From Symbiodinium natans (lineage: Eukaryota; Sar; Dinophyceae; Suessiales; Symbiodiniaceae): 64,000 nt of DNA. Shown piece after piece: positions 24,357 to 36,452 of this stretch. The DNA lies in contig CAJNDS010002251.1 of assembly GCA_905221605.1 (NCBI GenBank), positions 127,501 through 191,500 of the forward strand. Direction: 5' to 3'. A program made the translations under genes and the position numbers. Position 1 is the stretch's first letter, and every line of letters begins with the position of its first letter. Below the pieces are notes generated by a model that ran no database searches, was not told the DNA's origin, and saw nothing but the letters and a program-made list of their open reading frames with translations.

Positions 24357-24464
24357 CCCTAAGGGTCCATGTACCTAAATAGGGAATACTTGGGCCTTAA
24401 AGTACGTCCTATTTGGGTACTTTAGGGCCCAGGTACATATAATGAGGTACATGGACCCTTAGGG
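24357..24464. mobile_element. MITE-A copy 2 (best preserved)
   Basis: Perfect 20-bp inverted ends, CCCTAAGGGTCCATGTACCT and AGGTACATGGACCCTTAGGG, in a 108-bp element. The outermost bases CCCTAA / TTAGGG match the telomere repeat, so the end, the target, or both are telomere-like. Confidence 0.85.
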
Positions 24465-24835
24465 TTTGTTTCAGAAAGAAACCAAAGGCGTGGAAGGGAG
24501 GGGGGCTGTGTAAGGGCCCCAGAGTCCCTGAATAAGTGCTTGAGAGCCCCAACTAATTACGTTGTAACAACACCCCAATAAGAGTCTAGGGTTTAGGGTT
24601 TAGGGTTTAGGGTTTAAGGTTTAGGGTTTAGGAACATCGGCCCCTGGCTCTCCCCTCCCTTCCACCCCCCACTGGTTCCTCATGATTGTCAGTTTCAACC
24701 TGCAGCGCTTCGTGGGTTCAGCGTTGCAGGGGCTTAGGACTTAGGACTTAGGGCTTAGGGCTTAGGGTTTAGGGCTTAGGGTTTAGGGTTTAGGGTTTAA
24801 GGTTTAGGGTTTAAGGTTTAGGGTTTAGGACTTTA

Positions 24836-24929
24836 GGGGTTGCTGAGTTCATAGTGTAAACTTCCAGTTCTGTAGGGGATTTTAGTATCTCAAAAAGTGT
24901 AAACGTGTACTCACTCAGCTACTAAGGGT
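24836..24929. repeat. Repeat-F copy 1
   Basis: Contains GGGTTGCTGAGTTCATA, CTTCCAGTTCTGTAGGGGAT, AAAAAGTGTAAA and TCACTCAGCTACTAAGGG. The block order is shared with 26050-26160 and 28518-28662. The ends are weakly inverted, so this may be another MITE. Confidence 0.6.
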
Positions 24930-26049
24930 TTAAGGGTTAGGGTTGTAAGGTTTCAGGGCTTTCGGGTTTTTGAGGGTTAGGTTATATTGGGGCCTGTAAG
25001 AGTTCATGGGTCTGTTTTGGCAAAGTTTGGCAAAGTTGTGCAGCACTGGCCTCATCAATCACAGCCACCAGCAAGCTGCAATCTGATGTTATTTTCACAG
25101 CTTTGCGAACCTCCGATATGCAACTTGGCTCATAGACATCAGGCGAAGGACAAGAAGAATGTACAGCTCTGTCATTCTGACCGGAGCAACGCTGACATGC
25201 TAGAAGACTTTCTCGTACTGTCCCTTCAAGGGAGAATTGGGTGAAAGAGTCGTTTCCATAGTGCAGCCATCATTCAAAACAAGTCGGCAAGGACACTTGC
25301 AGTGGCCAGCGCCAGCCACGGCAGAGAAAGTCGCCAGCTCCAGACAATGCCAAGCTTTGCGGCACGGACGGCGCTGGAAGTGCCAGTGCCGTCACAGACC
25401 TGAGACACAAAACAGTCTTTGAAGAAACAACTTCTTGGTAGCCCTTGTTTTGGGCTGGTTACCATAGGGGAACCTTGAACCAACAAAGGGAAAAAAGGGT
25501 ACCCCTGGGCTACCAAAACTTGCAATCTCTCCCTGACAACGCTCAAATGTTAAACGGTTTTTTTCACCGTCGTCTTTTTCGCAGGTCGAAGCAAAATCCA
25601 TCATTGCATGAGTGCAAAGGTGCTTACCATGTCCCCCCCTAAACCCTAAACCCTAAACCCTAAACCCTCAACCCTCAACCCTCAACCCTCAACCCTAAAC
25701 CCTAAACCCTAACCACTCCCTAAACCTTAAGAACGCGATAACCAATTCTGGCCAGCGCAGTCTGGTTCATCCCGCACCGGGATCACATGTGGAAGCTACA
25801 ATGGTGGCTGAAACGAAATAAACCTTAAACCCTAGACCCTAAACCTAAATCCTAAGCCCTAAGCCCTAAGCCCTAAACCCTAAGTATTGGCATCCGAGGG
25901 GCTTGGCAAGCCTCCGATGAACAAAGGTAGTGCTGCTGCCCTGTTCTCGGTAAAACATCCCAATCGTTGATGCAACATTGGCAGCCGCCCGTATGATACC
26001 TTAGTTTAGGGTACAGGGAGTAGGGTTTAGGGCTTAGGGCTTAGGGTTT
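24930..26049. other. no confident gene; MITE-G copy inside
   Basis: Mostly non-repetitive DNA at 24970-25620, with overlapping frames of 60-90 codons on both strands and no motif. CCCTAAA clusters lie at 25630-25715 and 25820-25885. Confidence 0.45.
25433..25520. mobile_element. MITE-G copy 3
   Basis: Inverted ends TTCTTGGTAGCCC (left) and GGGCTACCAAAA (right), with GGGGAACC / GGGTACCCC inside. Related to 523-634 and 1646-1752. Confidence 0.55.
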
Positions 26050-26160
26050 AAGGGTTGCTGAGTTCATAAGCCCCCCCCCCCAAAAAAAAAAACACACTTT
26101 CAGTTCTATAGGGGGTTATAGTATCCTGAAAAGTGTAAAGGGTGCTCATTCAGATACTCA
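26050..26160. repeat. Repeat-F copy 2
   Basis: GGGTTGCTGAGTTCATAAG, a C-run plus A-run, CTTTCAGTTCTATAGGGGGT, TATAGTATCC, AAAAGTGTAAA and CATTCAGATACT. It matches the other two copies block by block. Confidence 0.65.
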
Positions 26161-28517
26161 AATACCTTGATACCAGGATGATACCATTGGTCCATCGAGG
26201 TTCATCTTGGCAATGTAAGTTGCACAGCCAAGGAAATTCCTCGCGGGGGAGTGCAGAGAAACACGGGAATGCCATGGAATGTTGGTGCAAAAAGAACAAT
26301 TGTACCCAAAAAACAAACCCAAGCATTCACGCAACTGTCGCCTAAAAACAACGCTAGCAGTTGACTTGATCGCTTAACCTAAAACCCTAAACCCTAAGCC
26401 CGAAACTTTAAACCCTAAACCCGTCTCTATGGACAGCACCCTTTCGCCTGTGCAAGCCTTATAAACTCTATAAATCCTATAACCCTAAACCCTATAAACC
26501 CTACAAACCCTCTAAACCCTCTAAACCCTAAACCCTAAACCCTAAACCCTAAACCCTATAAACCCTGCAAACCCTCTAAACCCTTGTCACGTCTCCCTGG
26601 CCTTCACGGCTGCTCCGCTCTGAAAAAAGCTGGACGAAACCATCTCGGAAATGTCTGAAAGCAACTCGCAGGTCCGGCCGTCCTCATAGAAGCCTTAGGG
26701 TTTAGGGTTTACACTTTGCGTTTTTCCTGAGGTTGACCTAAATAACACGTCTTCCATGCACGTAAGATGCGAGAATTTGTGGCCAAGGAGCTGTAAGCCA
26801 CGAACGCGGTGGAATTCAATAAAAACTGTTCACAAGCTTCTTGAGACACCACCGGAGCAAACACCGTCGTCGACTCCTCCATTTGGGGTGTCTCCCTCAC
26901 ATACACACCGCTACTTGAGCGCCGGCACAAGAATGCTTTCAAGCTGCATTCGATGGCATGCTGCATGGCGACGTGCTATCTATCTTTACATTAGTTCTCT
27001 CAAGTGGAACCAATCTTACAAAAGGCGTCTGGACCACTTTCCGGTAAATCCATAGGTACAGTTTGTTAAGGAAAGGTGTTGGTCCATGCTTTTGTAACGT
27101 CGTCACAAATAAAAGTAATGTAGATGTATCTCGGTTGTATGGATGCCTTGTATTTTGGCGGATGTCCATATTCAATGTCATACATATCATATTTGATATA
27201 CTCACATGCATATATGCAAATCCTGCTCCATGCCTTGTGAATTATACGAGTGAACATGTTCTCTTCAATCTTCGATGCAATAGGGGGAATGCTAGACAAA
27301 TTACACACAACGATGCACATTGATTGAATCAACGTTTCACGTTCGCAGCGTGCCAAAACAATGTTGCCGTGGCATTTTTGTTTTACCAGTTGTCGGGTGA
27401 CCGAGCAGAGCGTGTGTGTGTGTGTCATAAGTTGTCCGGTGATTCCGTGAACTTCGGACGAGACCGTCGCACAGATACTCAGCCAGTACTGATAGGCAGT
27501 TTTGTTGACTCGGGGCTGGGTGATGCGACCCCGGATGCTTGGACACGTCATATTCTGTTAAGCTATAGATTTTAAACCCTAAACACATTCAATTCCTAAA
27601 GCCCTGAATCCTCGACCCTCAACCCTTTGCTGCGTGCTGGAACAACAAGCCATGCAACAAGCCATGGCCGTCCTGACATGCGCTCGGAATCCTCCATGTC
27701 ACTACTGTAATGTAGGGGCCTGAAAACTTGGAGATTGTTTTCCTGGGGGAGGGTTAGTCTCGTAAAAAACCATGGAACCATAAGGGGATATCACTACGGT
27801 AGTAACTATTCCGACCCCTATAGTACATCAATGGGATTCCAGACAGTTGCACACTGTCTCAACGGATTTCAACAGGCAGGGCAAGTGAAATGCCTGCGTC
27901 AGATGATGCTTCCTAGGATTTGCGTCTTCCTCTCTTCCGACATTACATGAAATTCATTGAAAGTCATCATTCAGCTACAGTATACTGAATACAAACTCAA
28001 ATCAATCAAATTTAAAAACTTTCATGGCGGGTAAAAAAACGAAAACGCTTGCGGACCATTGCCAAGATTCGACAGTGGGGCTCCGAAACCTCGTGTTGTT
28101 TTTCCTCACGACAGGTTCAAGAGACTCCTCAGATCGCAGGGTTTAGGGTTTAGGGTTTAGGGTTTCGGGTTTCGGGTTTAGGGTCGCAGCACATGGAAAT
28201 CGTTGGAAATCCGTCGGCTTAGTTGTCCAGATAGGGGAACTAAAGGTTGAGGTCAACCTCTGGACTAGAAGGGCGTTAGTTCACGGCTACCTACTCTACA
28301 CTCTACTACTAAGTCGATTGAAATAGACAAGAACAAACCTCCGGACATTTTGGATGATTCGGAAGACAAGAAGCCCAATACAAATTCACGCCCGTCAAGA
28401 TCGTGCATGTACATGCTGGGCCAGACGGAATGACCCGAGCACTCAAGGCGGTTGGGCTGGTTGTGCTTGACACAGCTGGTCCATCTGCCCAGGTCCTTAG
28501 TTGCTGGGTTCATACTC
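26161..28517. other. mostly unique DNA, no recognised gene
   Basis: CCCTAAA clusters at 26375-26425 and 26480-26585 are followed by about 1.4 kb (26700-28140) that is unusually poor in telomere-type repeats and richer in A+T. A 161-codon minus-strand frame (27066-27551) and opposing plus-strand frames of 80-100 codons overlap there. None has a recognisable domain, so a gene is possible but unsupported. Confidence 0.4.
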
Positions 28518-28662
28518 ACCCCAAAAGGCGCACACTTCCAGTTCTATAAGGGTTTAGGGTTTAGGGTTCATAAGCCCCCCCAAAAGGTGTCTGCTTTCAG
28601 TTCTATAAGGGGTTATGATATCCCAAAAATGTGAAAAGTGTAGCCATTCAGCTACTAAGGGT
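28518..28662. repeat. Repeat-F copy 3 (with partial duplication)
   Basis: The segment CCCCAAAAGG-CACACTTCCAGTTCTATAAGG occurs, then TTTAGGG repeats, then a second TTCATAAGCCCCCCCAAAAGG, CTTTCAGTTCTATAAGGGGT and CATTCAGCTACTAAGGG. The element therefore appears partly duplicated around a telomere-type insert. Confidence 0.6.
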
Positions 28663-28742
28663 CAAAGTCCAGCATGCAACGAAGCAAAGCGAGCCACGTA
28701 CATGGCAGCGCAGCATGGGCTGTGGTTCAGGGTTTAGGGTTT

Positions 28743-28860
28743 TCCCTTATTCCCTTGTGCGCTGATTCCCTTATACCCTTATACCCATATACCCTGATTC
28801 CCTTGTACCTTTATACCCTTATACCCTGATTCCTTTGTACCCTTATACCCTCATACCCGC
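28743..28860. repeat. CCCTTATA/CCCTTGTA tandem repeat
   Basis: About a dozen units alternating ATACCCTT, ATTCCCTT and GTACCCTT. Confidence 0.85.
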
Positions 28861-29019
28861 TCATCAAGACCAGCTTGGGTAAAAACATAAAATGCGATAG
28901 CATTCCTTGCTAAAGCTGCGGCACTGCAAGGCTGTCCAGTCTGCCCATCCAAGTTCAACACCTTTCCAATCGACTGACATTGACTCGTGATGAGCCGTGA
29001 CTGTAGATGTATGATATTG

Positions 29020-29132
29020 CCCTAAGGGTCCATGTACCTTGTTATTAGTTATAAACTCAAATCCCAAAGTCCTCATATAGGAAGTACTTTGAAGCCCAAG
29101 TATTCCGTGTTCAGGTACATGGACCCTTGGGG
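29020..29132. mobile_element. MITE-A copy 3
   Basis: Inverted ends CCCTAAGGGTCCATGTACCT and AGGTACATGGACCCTTGGGG (one mismatch). The interior differs from 24357-24464 apart from GGAAGTACTTTGAAGCCC. Confidence 0.75.
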
Positions 29133-32100
29133 TTGCGGACGGCACTGCTATGTGCGTAGCAGTGTCAGCGGGATTCATTGGGAACAATCTCTGCACCGCT
29201 CCCATGGAACCTATGAGTTTGGGCTCTGAGATGCTCCCTAAACCCCAAACCCTAAACCCTAAACCCAAAACCCTAAACCCATGGGCCCCATCCGGAAGCG
29301 GCTAGGGCGGCCTAAGGCGCAATGAGTCGACCTTCCGAATCCTCCATCGCAAATTGATGCAAAGCATACGTATCAGACAGCATGTTGCTTGAACGCAAAC
29401 GGGCTCATATATAGATAATATAGATCGCAATTGGGCGGGGCATTGGCAGAGAGAGAAAGACCAAGAGGGATTGTCCTTTTCGCCGTGCTTGGACCTGCAT
29501 CACAAGACAAGGGCTTACAAGCTAGCCAAAGAAAACACAGTTTCCACGGACAAAAATAACTTGGCCAGGTTCAATCTGACTCTGACTCAGTTCATGCAGA
29601 CAAGCTCCTGGAAGCTCTGCAAATGTGCCAGGCGTCTCTAACAAACTCTAAGTGCTATCTGAGTGACGTGGTTCTGCTGCGCGAGCGCGGGGTCAACGCC
29701 ACCAAGCAAACACTATGATTGCAACGAAATGCCCAAAGAGCTCGCTTGCGTATGGTGTCTCGGGTGCAACCACCCCAAGCCCGGGTGCAATGCATGGCGC
29801 ACACACCCACACTTACCCGCAACTTGACAAAACATTGGCGGATTGCCCCGGAAGCAACAACAGCACACAAGGGTGGGGGCATGCTTTTTATGTTGGACTG
29901 ACTTTAGTGTAAGGAGGGTCTGCAGTCACAAGTTTCCAAAGTTTTTTCTGCGAACCGAGTTTGTTTCGGGTACCCGCTATGATCACATGTTGTTTCCGGA
30001 CGTTGTTTTTTTTTTGAGGGTTTCTGTTTCGGGTTAAGGGCTTACACAGTACGGCTTGAGGCCCTGAGGGCCTTGGGCTCCAGGAACCTTAAAAAGCCAG
30101 AGCGCGGAAAATCCAAAAATCTAAGCCCGGCCAGTTCCATGACAAGCCTTGTGGAATTTCATTGCGAAACGAGGGTAGCCCACGGGCCGGTCAGGCTGTC
30201 TTTCGTAAGTTTCTCTGGCTACCCTCTATAATACCAAGTTGTTGTCGTTTTTTTTTTTTTTTTTTCTCTCAAGGTTTGTGTTTAGGGTTAAGGGTTTACG
30301 CAGTAAGGCTTGAGGCCCTGCCAGGAATCTTAAAGGCTGGAAAGTTTCAGGCCTTGAGGTCCTAAAGGCTTAAGGCACTGAGGGCGGTCCCGCCCCATTT
30401 GTTCGGGGGGTCGCCGTGCCATGCGTTTATAGAGTCCAAATTTGTTTCGGGGGCGGAGGGGGGGGGGGCGCCATACAGAAGACAGTGCAACATCATCAAA
30501 CTCGCCCTGGGCAACACTGAACTGAACCCTAATCCTTGAACCGCACCCTGCACCATAAGCGACAAATCCCAAACCGTAGCACTAGGCCCTCACTGCACCC
30601 TCTGGAGGCCGCGCGAACGTGCCATGGAGTGCGGCTTCCGAGCACAGGGCGCGCGGTTCTGTGGCTATAAAACGTTTTAGAGGGTTTATAGGGTTTACAG
30701 TGTTTACAAGGTTGATGGGGTTTATCGGGCGTTTAGGGTTTATGGGGTTTATAGGGTTGCAAAGGCTTATATGGTTTTAGGGTTTATAGGCTTTTGTAGG
30801 GGGTTCACAAGGTTTTATATGGTTTTAAAGGGTTTGCAAGGCTGATATGTTTTTTCACAGTTCATAGGGTTTATGGGTTTGAAACCCTGTCCCCTGAAAC
30901 TACCTTCTGGCCGACATGTACCAAGACTTGTGCTCAGCACCAGCCGCAAAACCCAGGTGCTTGAAAAAGATCTAGATACAGGGTTCATAGGGCTTATAAG
31001 TATTTATACGGTATATGGGGGGGCTTGTGGGTTACCAGATGGCTTGCGTGTAGTAAGGTTCAGGGAGCGCCTCCGCCGCCGGGCGTGCATGATCGTCGAG
31101 AAAGCATGCTAACCTCATATGGGCGGATGTGGGTATGTTGGGAAACGAACGTCGAAGGGCACCCAAACAGCAACAAAAACCCAAAAACTCTGCACCCAGA
31201 CACTGAAAATTCACAAACCCTGCAATGGTTTGAGCCCTAAACCCTATACCCTAAAAAAACCCGCAATCCTTAAAATCACAGCTGCGGATCCTAAAAGTAG
31301 CTGGCAGGATCGTCTTCCCTAACCTCCAGCCCCTAAACCTCCAAACCTTCTATGGTCAGCCATAAACCCTAATCACCTTAAACCCTCAACCCTAAACCCT
31401 CAAGTCTCAACCCTTAACCCCTCAACCCTGAACCCCGAACCCTTAGCATCAGCATGAGATTTGATTTGACAACTTCGGCTTCGGTGTTGGCTCGGTAGCA
31501 AGCAGCACGAAGTTTAGGGCATGCAAGTTTCGAGTTTCAGCTACGTCGGTTCAGGTTCTGCCCTTGGGGTTAAAAACATGTTTATAAACAAGGATCCTGC
31601 CGTAGGGTTCAGGGTTCAGGATAATAGGGTTCAACATGGAGGTTTAGGTCGTCGCTAGTTGAACCCTTGACTTTGGACATGTGTGGGCATCGTTGCCAAC
31701 ACAAGACAGGAACGCAAAACGCCCGACGGACTATAGCCATGTGATCCCGACCATCGCAACAACATCCGTGATTCTCACTGTACTTCGGCTGACCGACTGT
31801 TTTGTCGCGAAGGGTTCTGGAGCCAGTAACTGCTTTGCGTTGGACAATTCATGCCAAACACCTTTCATCACCTTTCAAAATTACACAGGCCAGTCACAAA
31901 GCTGCATCTGAAACCTGAGCCCTACGACTGCCCTTGCCGCTCCCAAGCGAAAACAGCGAAGCAACTTGCCCAGGGAGATCAGCGTGTCGTCGTGCTGTGG
32001 GCCGAGTTGCTTCCGGCGGCCTGTCCCAAATCCACCCCTGAAATGATGGGAACGCGAAGTAAACCATTGAGCAGTTCTGTAACCAGTACGAACTGTGGGG

Positions 32101-32649
32101 TTGAGCAAGGTGTTTAGGAGCTTGGGGTTGTTAGAGCCGTCTGAGCTTAGGGTTTCAAGGGTTTAGGGATATAAGGACCTGATAACGAATGAAACCCAAA
32201 ACCAAAAACGGCGAACCGAAGCTTTAACGCCAAACAAGATGAAGACCTTGAACTTTTACCCTACACCCATAAGATGGAAGCCTGAACCCTCAAACAAAAA
32301 TGCGGAAAAGGGTTTTTAAGTCCTTCACACACATGGGAATCGTTTCATTCCACTTCGACCCCCTACTGGACCGAGAAAGCCTAAAACCTAAAGCCTTAAC
32401 CCCACACCTATCTGTCCTTTGCAGTTAAGGGCCGAACGTCTCAAAATCCACACCTATGATTTCCACCTTCATCCAGGAAAGATGGATGAGTTTTAGGGGT
32501 TTGGGGTTGGGGTTTAGGGTTTAGGGCAGGGTTTAAGGCTTAAGGTTCAGCAGTTTTGAGCGTGAAGAATCAAATACAGCCATTCGCTCAACACCTGCCA
32601 GCCCAACAAATCCCACCACATCCGAACATTATACTTCATAAAGGCCCCT
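29133..32649. other. no recognised gene; a diverged direct duplication
   Basis: Segments around 29990-30100 and 30230-30350 are related: each has a T-tract, GTTTAGGGTTAAGGG or GTTTCGGGTTAAGGG, CAGTA-GGCTTGAGGCCCTG and a CTTAAA tail. GGGTTTATAGGG variants cluster at 30680-30880. Remaining frames (up to 88 codons) carry no motif. Confidence 0.5.
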
Positions 32650-33895
32650 TCCGAGAAAAACAAAAAACACGCCACTTTGTTACGGAGCGCTTGCCCTTCC
32701 AAAAAAAAAACGCAACTTTGTTGCGGAGCGTTTCCCCATTAGCAAAAAGAACGCCACTTTGTTACGGAGCGTTTCCCCTTAAAACAAAAAAAACAAACAA
32801 CGTCACTTTGTTATGGAGCGAATCCTCTAAAAAAACGTCACTTTGTTGCAGAGCTCTTCCCCCCCAAAAAAGCCATCTGGTTACGGAACGTTTCCCCTTC
32901 AAAGAAAATAAATGCCACTTTGTTACGCAGTGTTTCTTTTTCAAAAAACAAACACCCCTCTTTGTTACGGAGTAAAACGAACGCAACTTTGTTACGGAGC
33001 GTTTCCCCTTAAGAACAAAAACAACGCCATTTTGTTACGGAGCGTTTGCCTTCAAAAAAAACGTCACTTTGCCGCGGAGCGCTTCCCCTTCAAAAAAAAA
33101 ACATGCAACTTTGTTACGGAGCGTTTCCCCTTGAGAAAAAACAGAAAAAAAACCACTTTGTTACGGAGCGTTTCCTGCTCAAAGAAGACACTTTGTTACG
33201 GAGTGTTTCCCCCTCAAAACATAAGAGCATCTCTTTGTTACGGAGCGTTCCCCCCTCAAAAAAAAAAACGCCACTTTGTTACGGAGCGTTTCCCCTTCAA
33301 AAAACACGGAGCGAATCCTCTAAAGAAACGCCACTTTGTTATAGAGCTCTTCCCCCTAAAAAAAAACATCTGGTTACGGAATGTTTTTTCTTCAAAAAGG
33401 AAACCTTTGTTACGGAGTGTTTCTTTTTCAAAAAAAGCAAATTTACGTTGTTACGGAGTAAAACGAACGCAACTTTGTTACGGAGCGTGTCCCCTTAAGA
33501 ACAAAAACAACGCAATTTTGTTACGGAGCGTTTCCGCATGAAAAACACGCCATTTTGTTACGGAGCGTTTCCCTTCAAAAAAGAAACGCCGCTTTGCTGC
33601 GGAGCGTTTCCCCTTCAAAAAAAATGCAACTTTGTTACGGAGCGTTTCCCCTTAAACAAAAAAACGCGCCACTTTGTTACGGAGCGTTTCCTCTTCAAAA
33701 GAAACACGCCGCTTTGTTACGGAACGTTTCCCGTTCAAAAACATGCGCCGCTTTGTTACGGAGCGTTTCCCCCCTCAAAACAAAAGAGCACCTCTTGAGC
33801 GCTTCCCCCCCTCAACAACAAAAACGCCACTTTGTTACGGAGCGTTTCCCCTTCAAAACAAAAAAACGCCACTTTGTTACGGAGCGTTTCCCGTG
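32650..33895 (+). repeat. minisatellite with ~490-bp higher-order unit
   Basis: About 30 units of roughly 35-50 bp, each with CGCCACTTTGTTACGGAGCG followed by TTTCCCCTTC and an A-run. A distinctive order of variant units (GGAGCGAATCC, GAGCTCTTCC, CATCTGGTTACGGAA, AGTGTTTCTTTTTC, GGAGTAAAACGAACGC) occurs once from 32812 and again from about 33304, which sets the higher-order period. Long open frames across the array (up to 209 codons) are translated repeat. Confidence 0.9.
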
Positions 33896-35029
33896 CAGTC
33901 ATCCCGCCCCACCCTCGGACCACCAGTTCATGTGACCATTTCCTGAGGGGGGGGGGCTTGATCATTTTCCGTGACTGAATTTCGGGGGTTGGGGGGTTTG
34001 ACCATTTCCCGTGACCATTTCAGGGGGCGACCATTTCCCGCGGTCTAGGGTTTAAGGTTTAAAGTTTAGGGTTGAAAGTGTACAGTAGGGTTTAGGGTTT
34101 AGGGTTTAGGGTTTAGGGTTTAGGGAGAAACTTATCCCAGTCCCCAACATCGAACCCAAACACGCCTGTTACATGAAAACGGATACGCAACCAAGGAACC
34201 GCACTAGATCAAAAACTCACGCAGGTGCACGCAACCGCACGATCATTCAACCCCACACTCACGTCCGCACTCAACCCCATTCTCACACTCCCGCTCGCCA
34301 TCGCACACCATCATGCGCACGGCGCCAGCGCACTCAAAGTCACGGTAAAACACAATCACGCTCTTACTCAATCGAACTCACCATCGCCATCTGCAAATTG
34401 GGCACGCGCGCACTGACACTCACCAATGCCCTCGCCCTTACCCGGCCCACGCCGGCACGTGCAACCTCCGGCGCATTCAGACTGAACATTGCACTCACGT
34501 TCACATAGCTGATCATGCTCTTACGTGCTATCACCATGACCCACGCACTCTGCGCCTGCGAACACCGACACTCGCGCCTCAACGATCACACACCCACAAT
34601 CCACAGCACCTTACGAGTTCTGAGTGGCTTGCCTACACCGGCTTTTGAGGGCAGCCGCTCACCATCACGCTGTCGCACGCTTTCATTCGCGCTCTCACGC
34701 TCTGCATCGCCCTCCAAACTTCCTTGACTATCCTTGTAAATTGTACAGCTCGCACAGGAAAGTAAATCCGTGTGTTGCTGCGTGTGGGCGTGAATGCGAG
34801 TTTGCAAATGAAGCTTTTGGTGAGTGTGAGACAGAGTGCGTGAGCCACACACGTCGGTCCGAGCATGTGTGTGCAATCTGTGTGGGGGTTTCGGGTTCAG
34901 GGTTTAGGGTTTAGGGTTTGAGCGCAAGTGGCTGTGAGCGAGTGCTGTACGGGCTTAAGTGCGAATGCATGTGAGAGAATGCGTGTGAGCGAGTGTCCGT
35001 CCGTGTCAAAACGCTGATGCCCGAAACAA
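33896..35029. other. CACTCA-rich then GTGAGTG-rich DNA, no gene seen
   Basis: From 34170 to 34600 the plus strand is full of loosely repeated CGCACTCAC-like words. From about 34770 to 35010 it is full of their complements (GTGAGTGTG, GCGTGTGAGCGAGTG). A TTTAGGG array is at 34090-34125 and a shorter one at 34897-34918. Open frames are composition artefacts. Confidence 0.6.
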
Positions 35030-35535
35030 AATGGTTTGTGTTCTTCTTGACATAAATAGGCTGGATCGACAAAAAATGTTTGCAAAACGTCTTCTTTTGT
35101 GACACAGACTCGATGGACACACAAGTGTCCGTAACAACATGATGCTTTAGCAAAACGAGCCCACATCAAAATTGTGTTTTTCTTCCTGAAATAGGCTCGA
35201 TGGACACAAAAATGCTTGTAACAAAATGGCGCTGTTTCTTTTTGACATAGGCTCGACAGACACAGCAATGTCCACAGCAAAACAGCGCTTCTGAAGGGAA
35301 AAAAAACATGCCCGCAACAATGCCCGTAGCAAAATGGCGTATTTTTCCTTTGACGTAGGCTCAAAGACACAGAAATGTCCGCAACAAAGTGGCGGCTTTA
35401 TCTTCGTGACACAAGCTCTGCAACAAAATGGCACTTTTGCAAAGCATGCCCGAAGCAAAACAGCGTTTGGTCTTCTTTCTTCTTGACATAGGCTCGAAGG
35501 ACACAGAACTTTCCGTCACAAAATGGCTTGTTTTT
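35030..35535 (-). repeat. minisatellite, minus orientation
   Basis: Units of about 57-75 bp read, on the minus strand, GCGCCATTTTGTTACGGGCAT, then GTGTCCATCGAGCCTA, then GTCAAGAAGAAA. They share the word CATTTTGTTACGG with the arrays at 35940-36452 and, with CACTTTGTTACGG, at 32650-33895. Confidence 0.85.
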
Positions 35536-35939
35536 GACATAGGGCAGCCTGAAGGTTTAGGGCTCAGGGCCTAGAGTTTAGGGTTGAGGGCCTAGGGGGG
35601 TTTATGGATGCTTATGGGTTGCGTGAACTTGAAGGCTTGGACTTGATGCTGAACCTTCAACCCTAAACCTTATAAACCTTGAAAGCCTACGTACACCTGT
35701 TGCATATTATGACGTCTCGGCTGTTCGAGGACAGGCACGAGTATTCCGTCACTCGTTCATTCAGTCATGTGCGATCACATTTAAATTTTGAACTGGCTCA
35801 CTGGTTCATGCACGCACTCAGCATCCTCGCAACGTCACTGCACCACTCAGGCTCACTGTATTTCCCAGTTTGCATTCTCCGACTTACAATTACCACATAC
35901 CATGTTTTGCAACGGTGCCATTTCCTGGCGAGCTGTCTT
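35536..35939. other. spacer between opposed minisatellites
   Basis: Short TTTAGGG variants and unique DNA with CACTCA-type words. A long plus-strand frame (from 35679) only remains open because it runs on into the next minisatellite. Confidence 0.6.
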
Positions 35940-36452
35940 TGCAAAAATCACAGTTTTGTTATCAAGAAGAAAAACACCATTTTGTTACGGGCACGTTTTG
36001 CAACAGCACAGTTTTGTTCTGAACCTTGCTGTGTCCATCGAGCCTACGTCAAGAAGAAACAGCGCCATTTTGTTACGGGCATTCTTGTGTCCGTCGAGCC
36101 CATGTCAAAGACTAAGAGAAAGAGCGCCATTTTGATGCAGGCATTTTTTGCAGCACCGCCATTTTGTTACAGGAATTTCTGTGTCCGTCGAACACATGTC
36201 GCAAAGAAAAGCGCCATTCTTTTGCGCAAAGAAAAAATCGACTTTTTGCTACGGGCATTGCTACAAATACGTTTTTGTTGTGGACAGTGCTGTGTCCGTC
36301 GAACATACGTCAAGAAGAAACAGCGCCATTTTGTTACGGGCATTTTTGTGTCCATCGAGCCTATACGTCAAGGAGAAAAAACGCCATGTTGATGCGAGAA
36401 TGTTTTGCAAAAGCGCCATTTTGTTACGGACATTTCTGTGTCCATCGAGCCT
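35940..36452 (+). repeat. minisatellite, plus orientation
   Basis: The same unit as 35030-35535 in the opposite orientation (GCGCCATTTTGTTACGGGCA, GTGTCCGTCGAGCCTACGTC, AAGAAGAAACA). It ends abruptly at a CCCTAAA array (36455-36500). Confidence 0.85.

Noticed and set aside
32556-33935. Long open frames (up to 209 codons) across the minisatellite as possible repeat proteins
   Set aside because: They follow the tandem repeat in more than one frame and lack any start context or domain.
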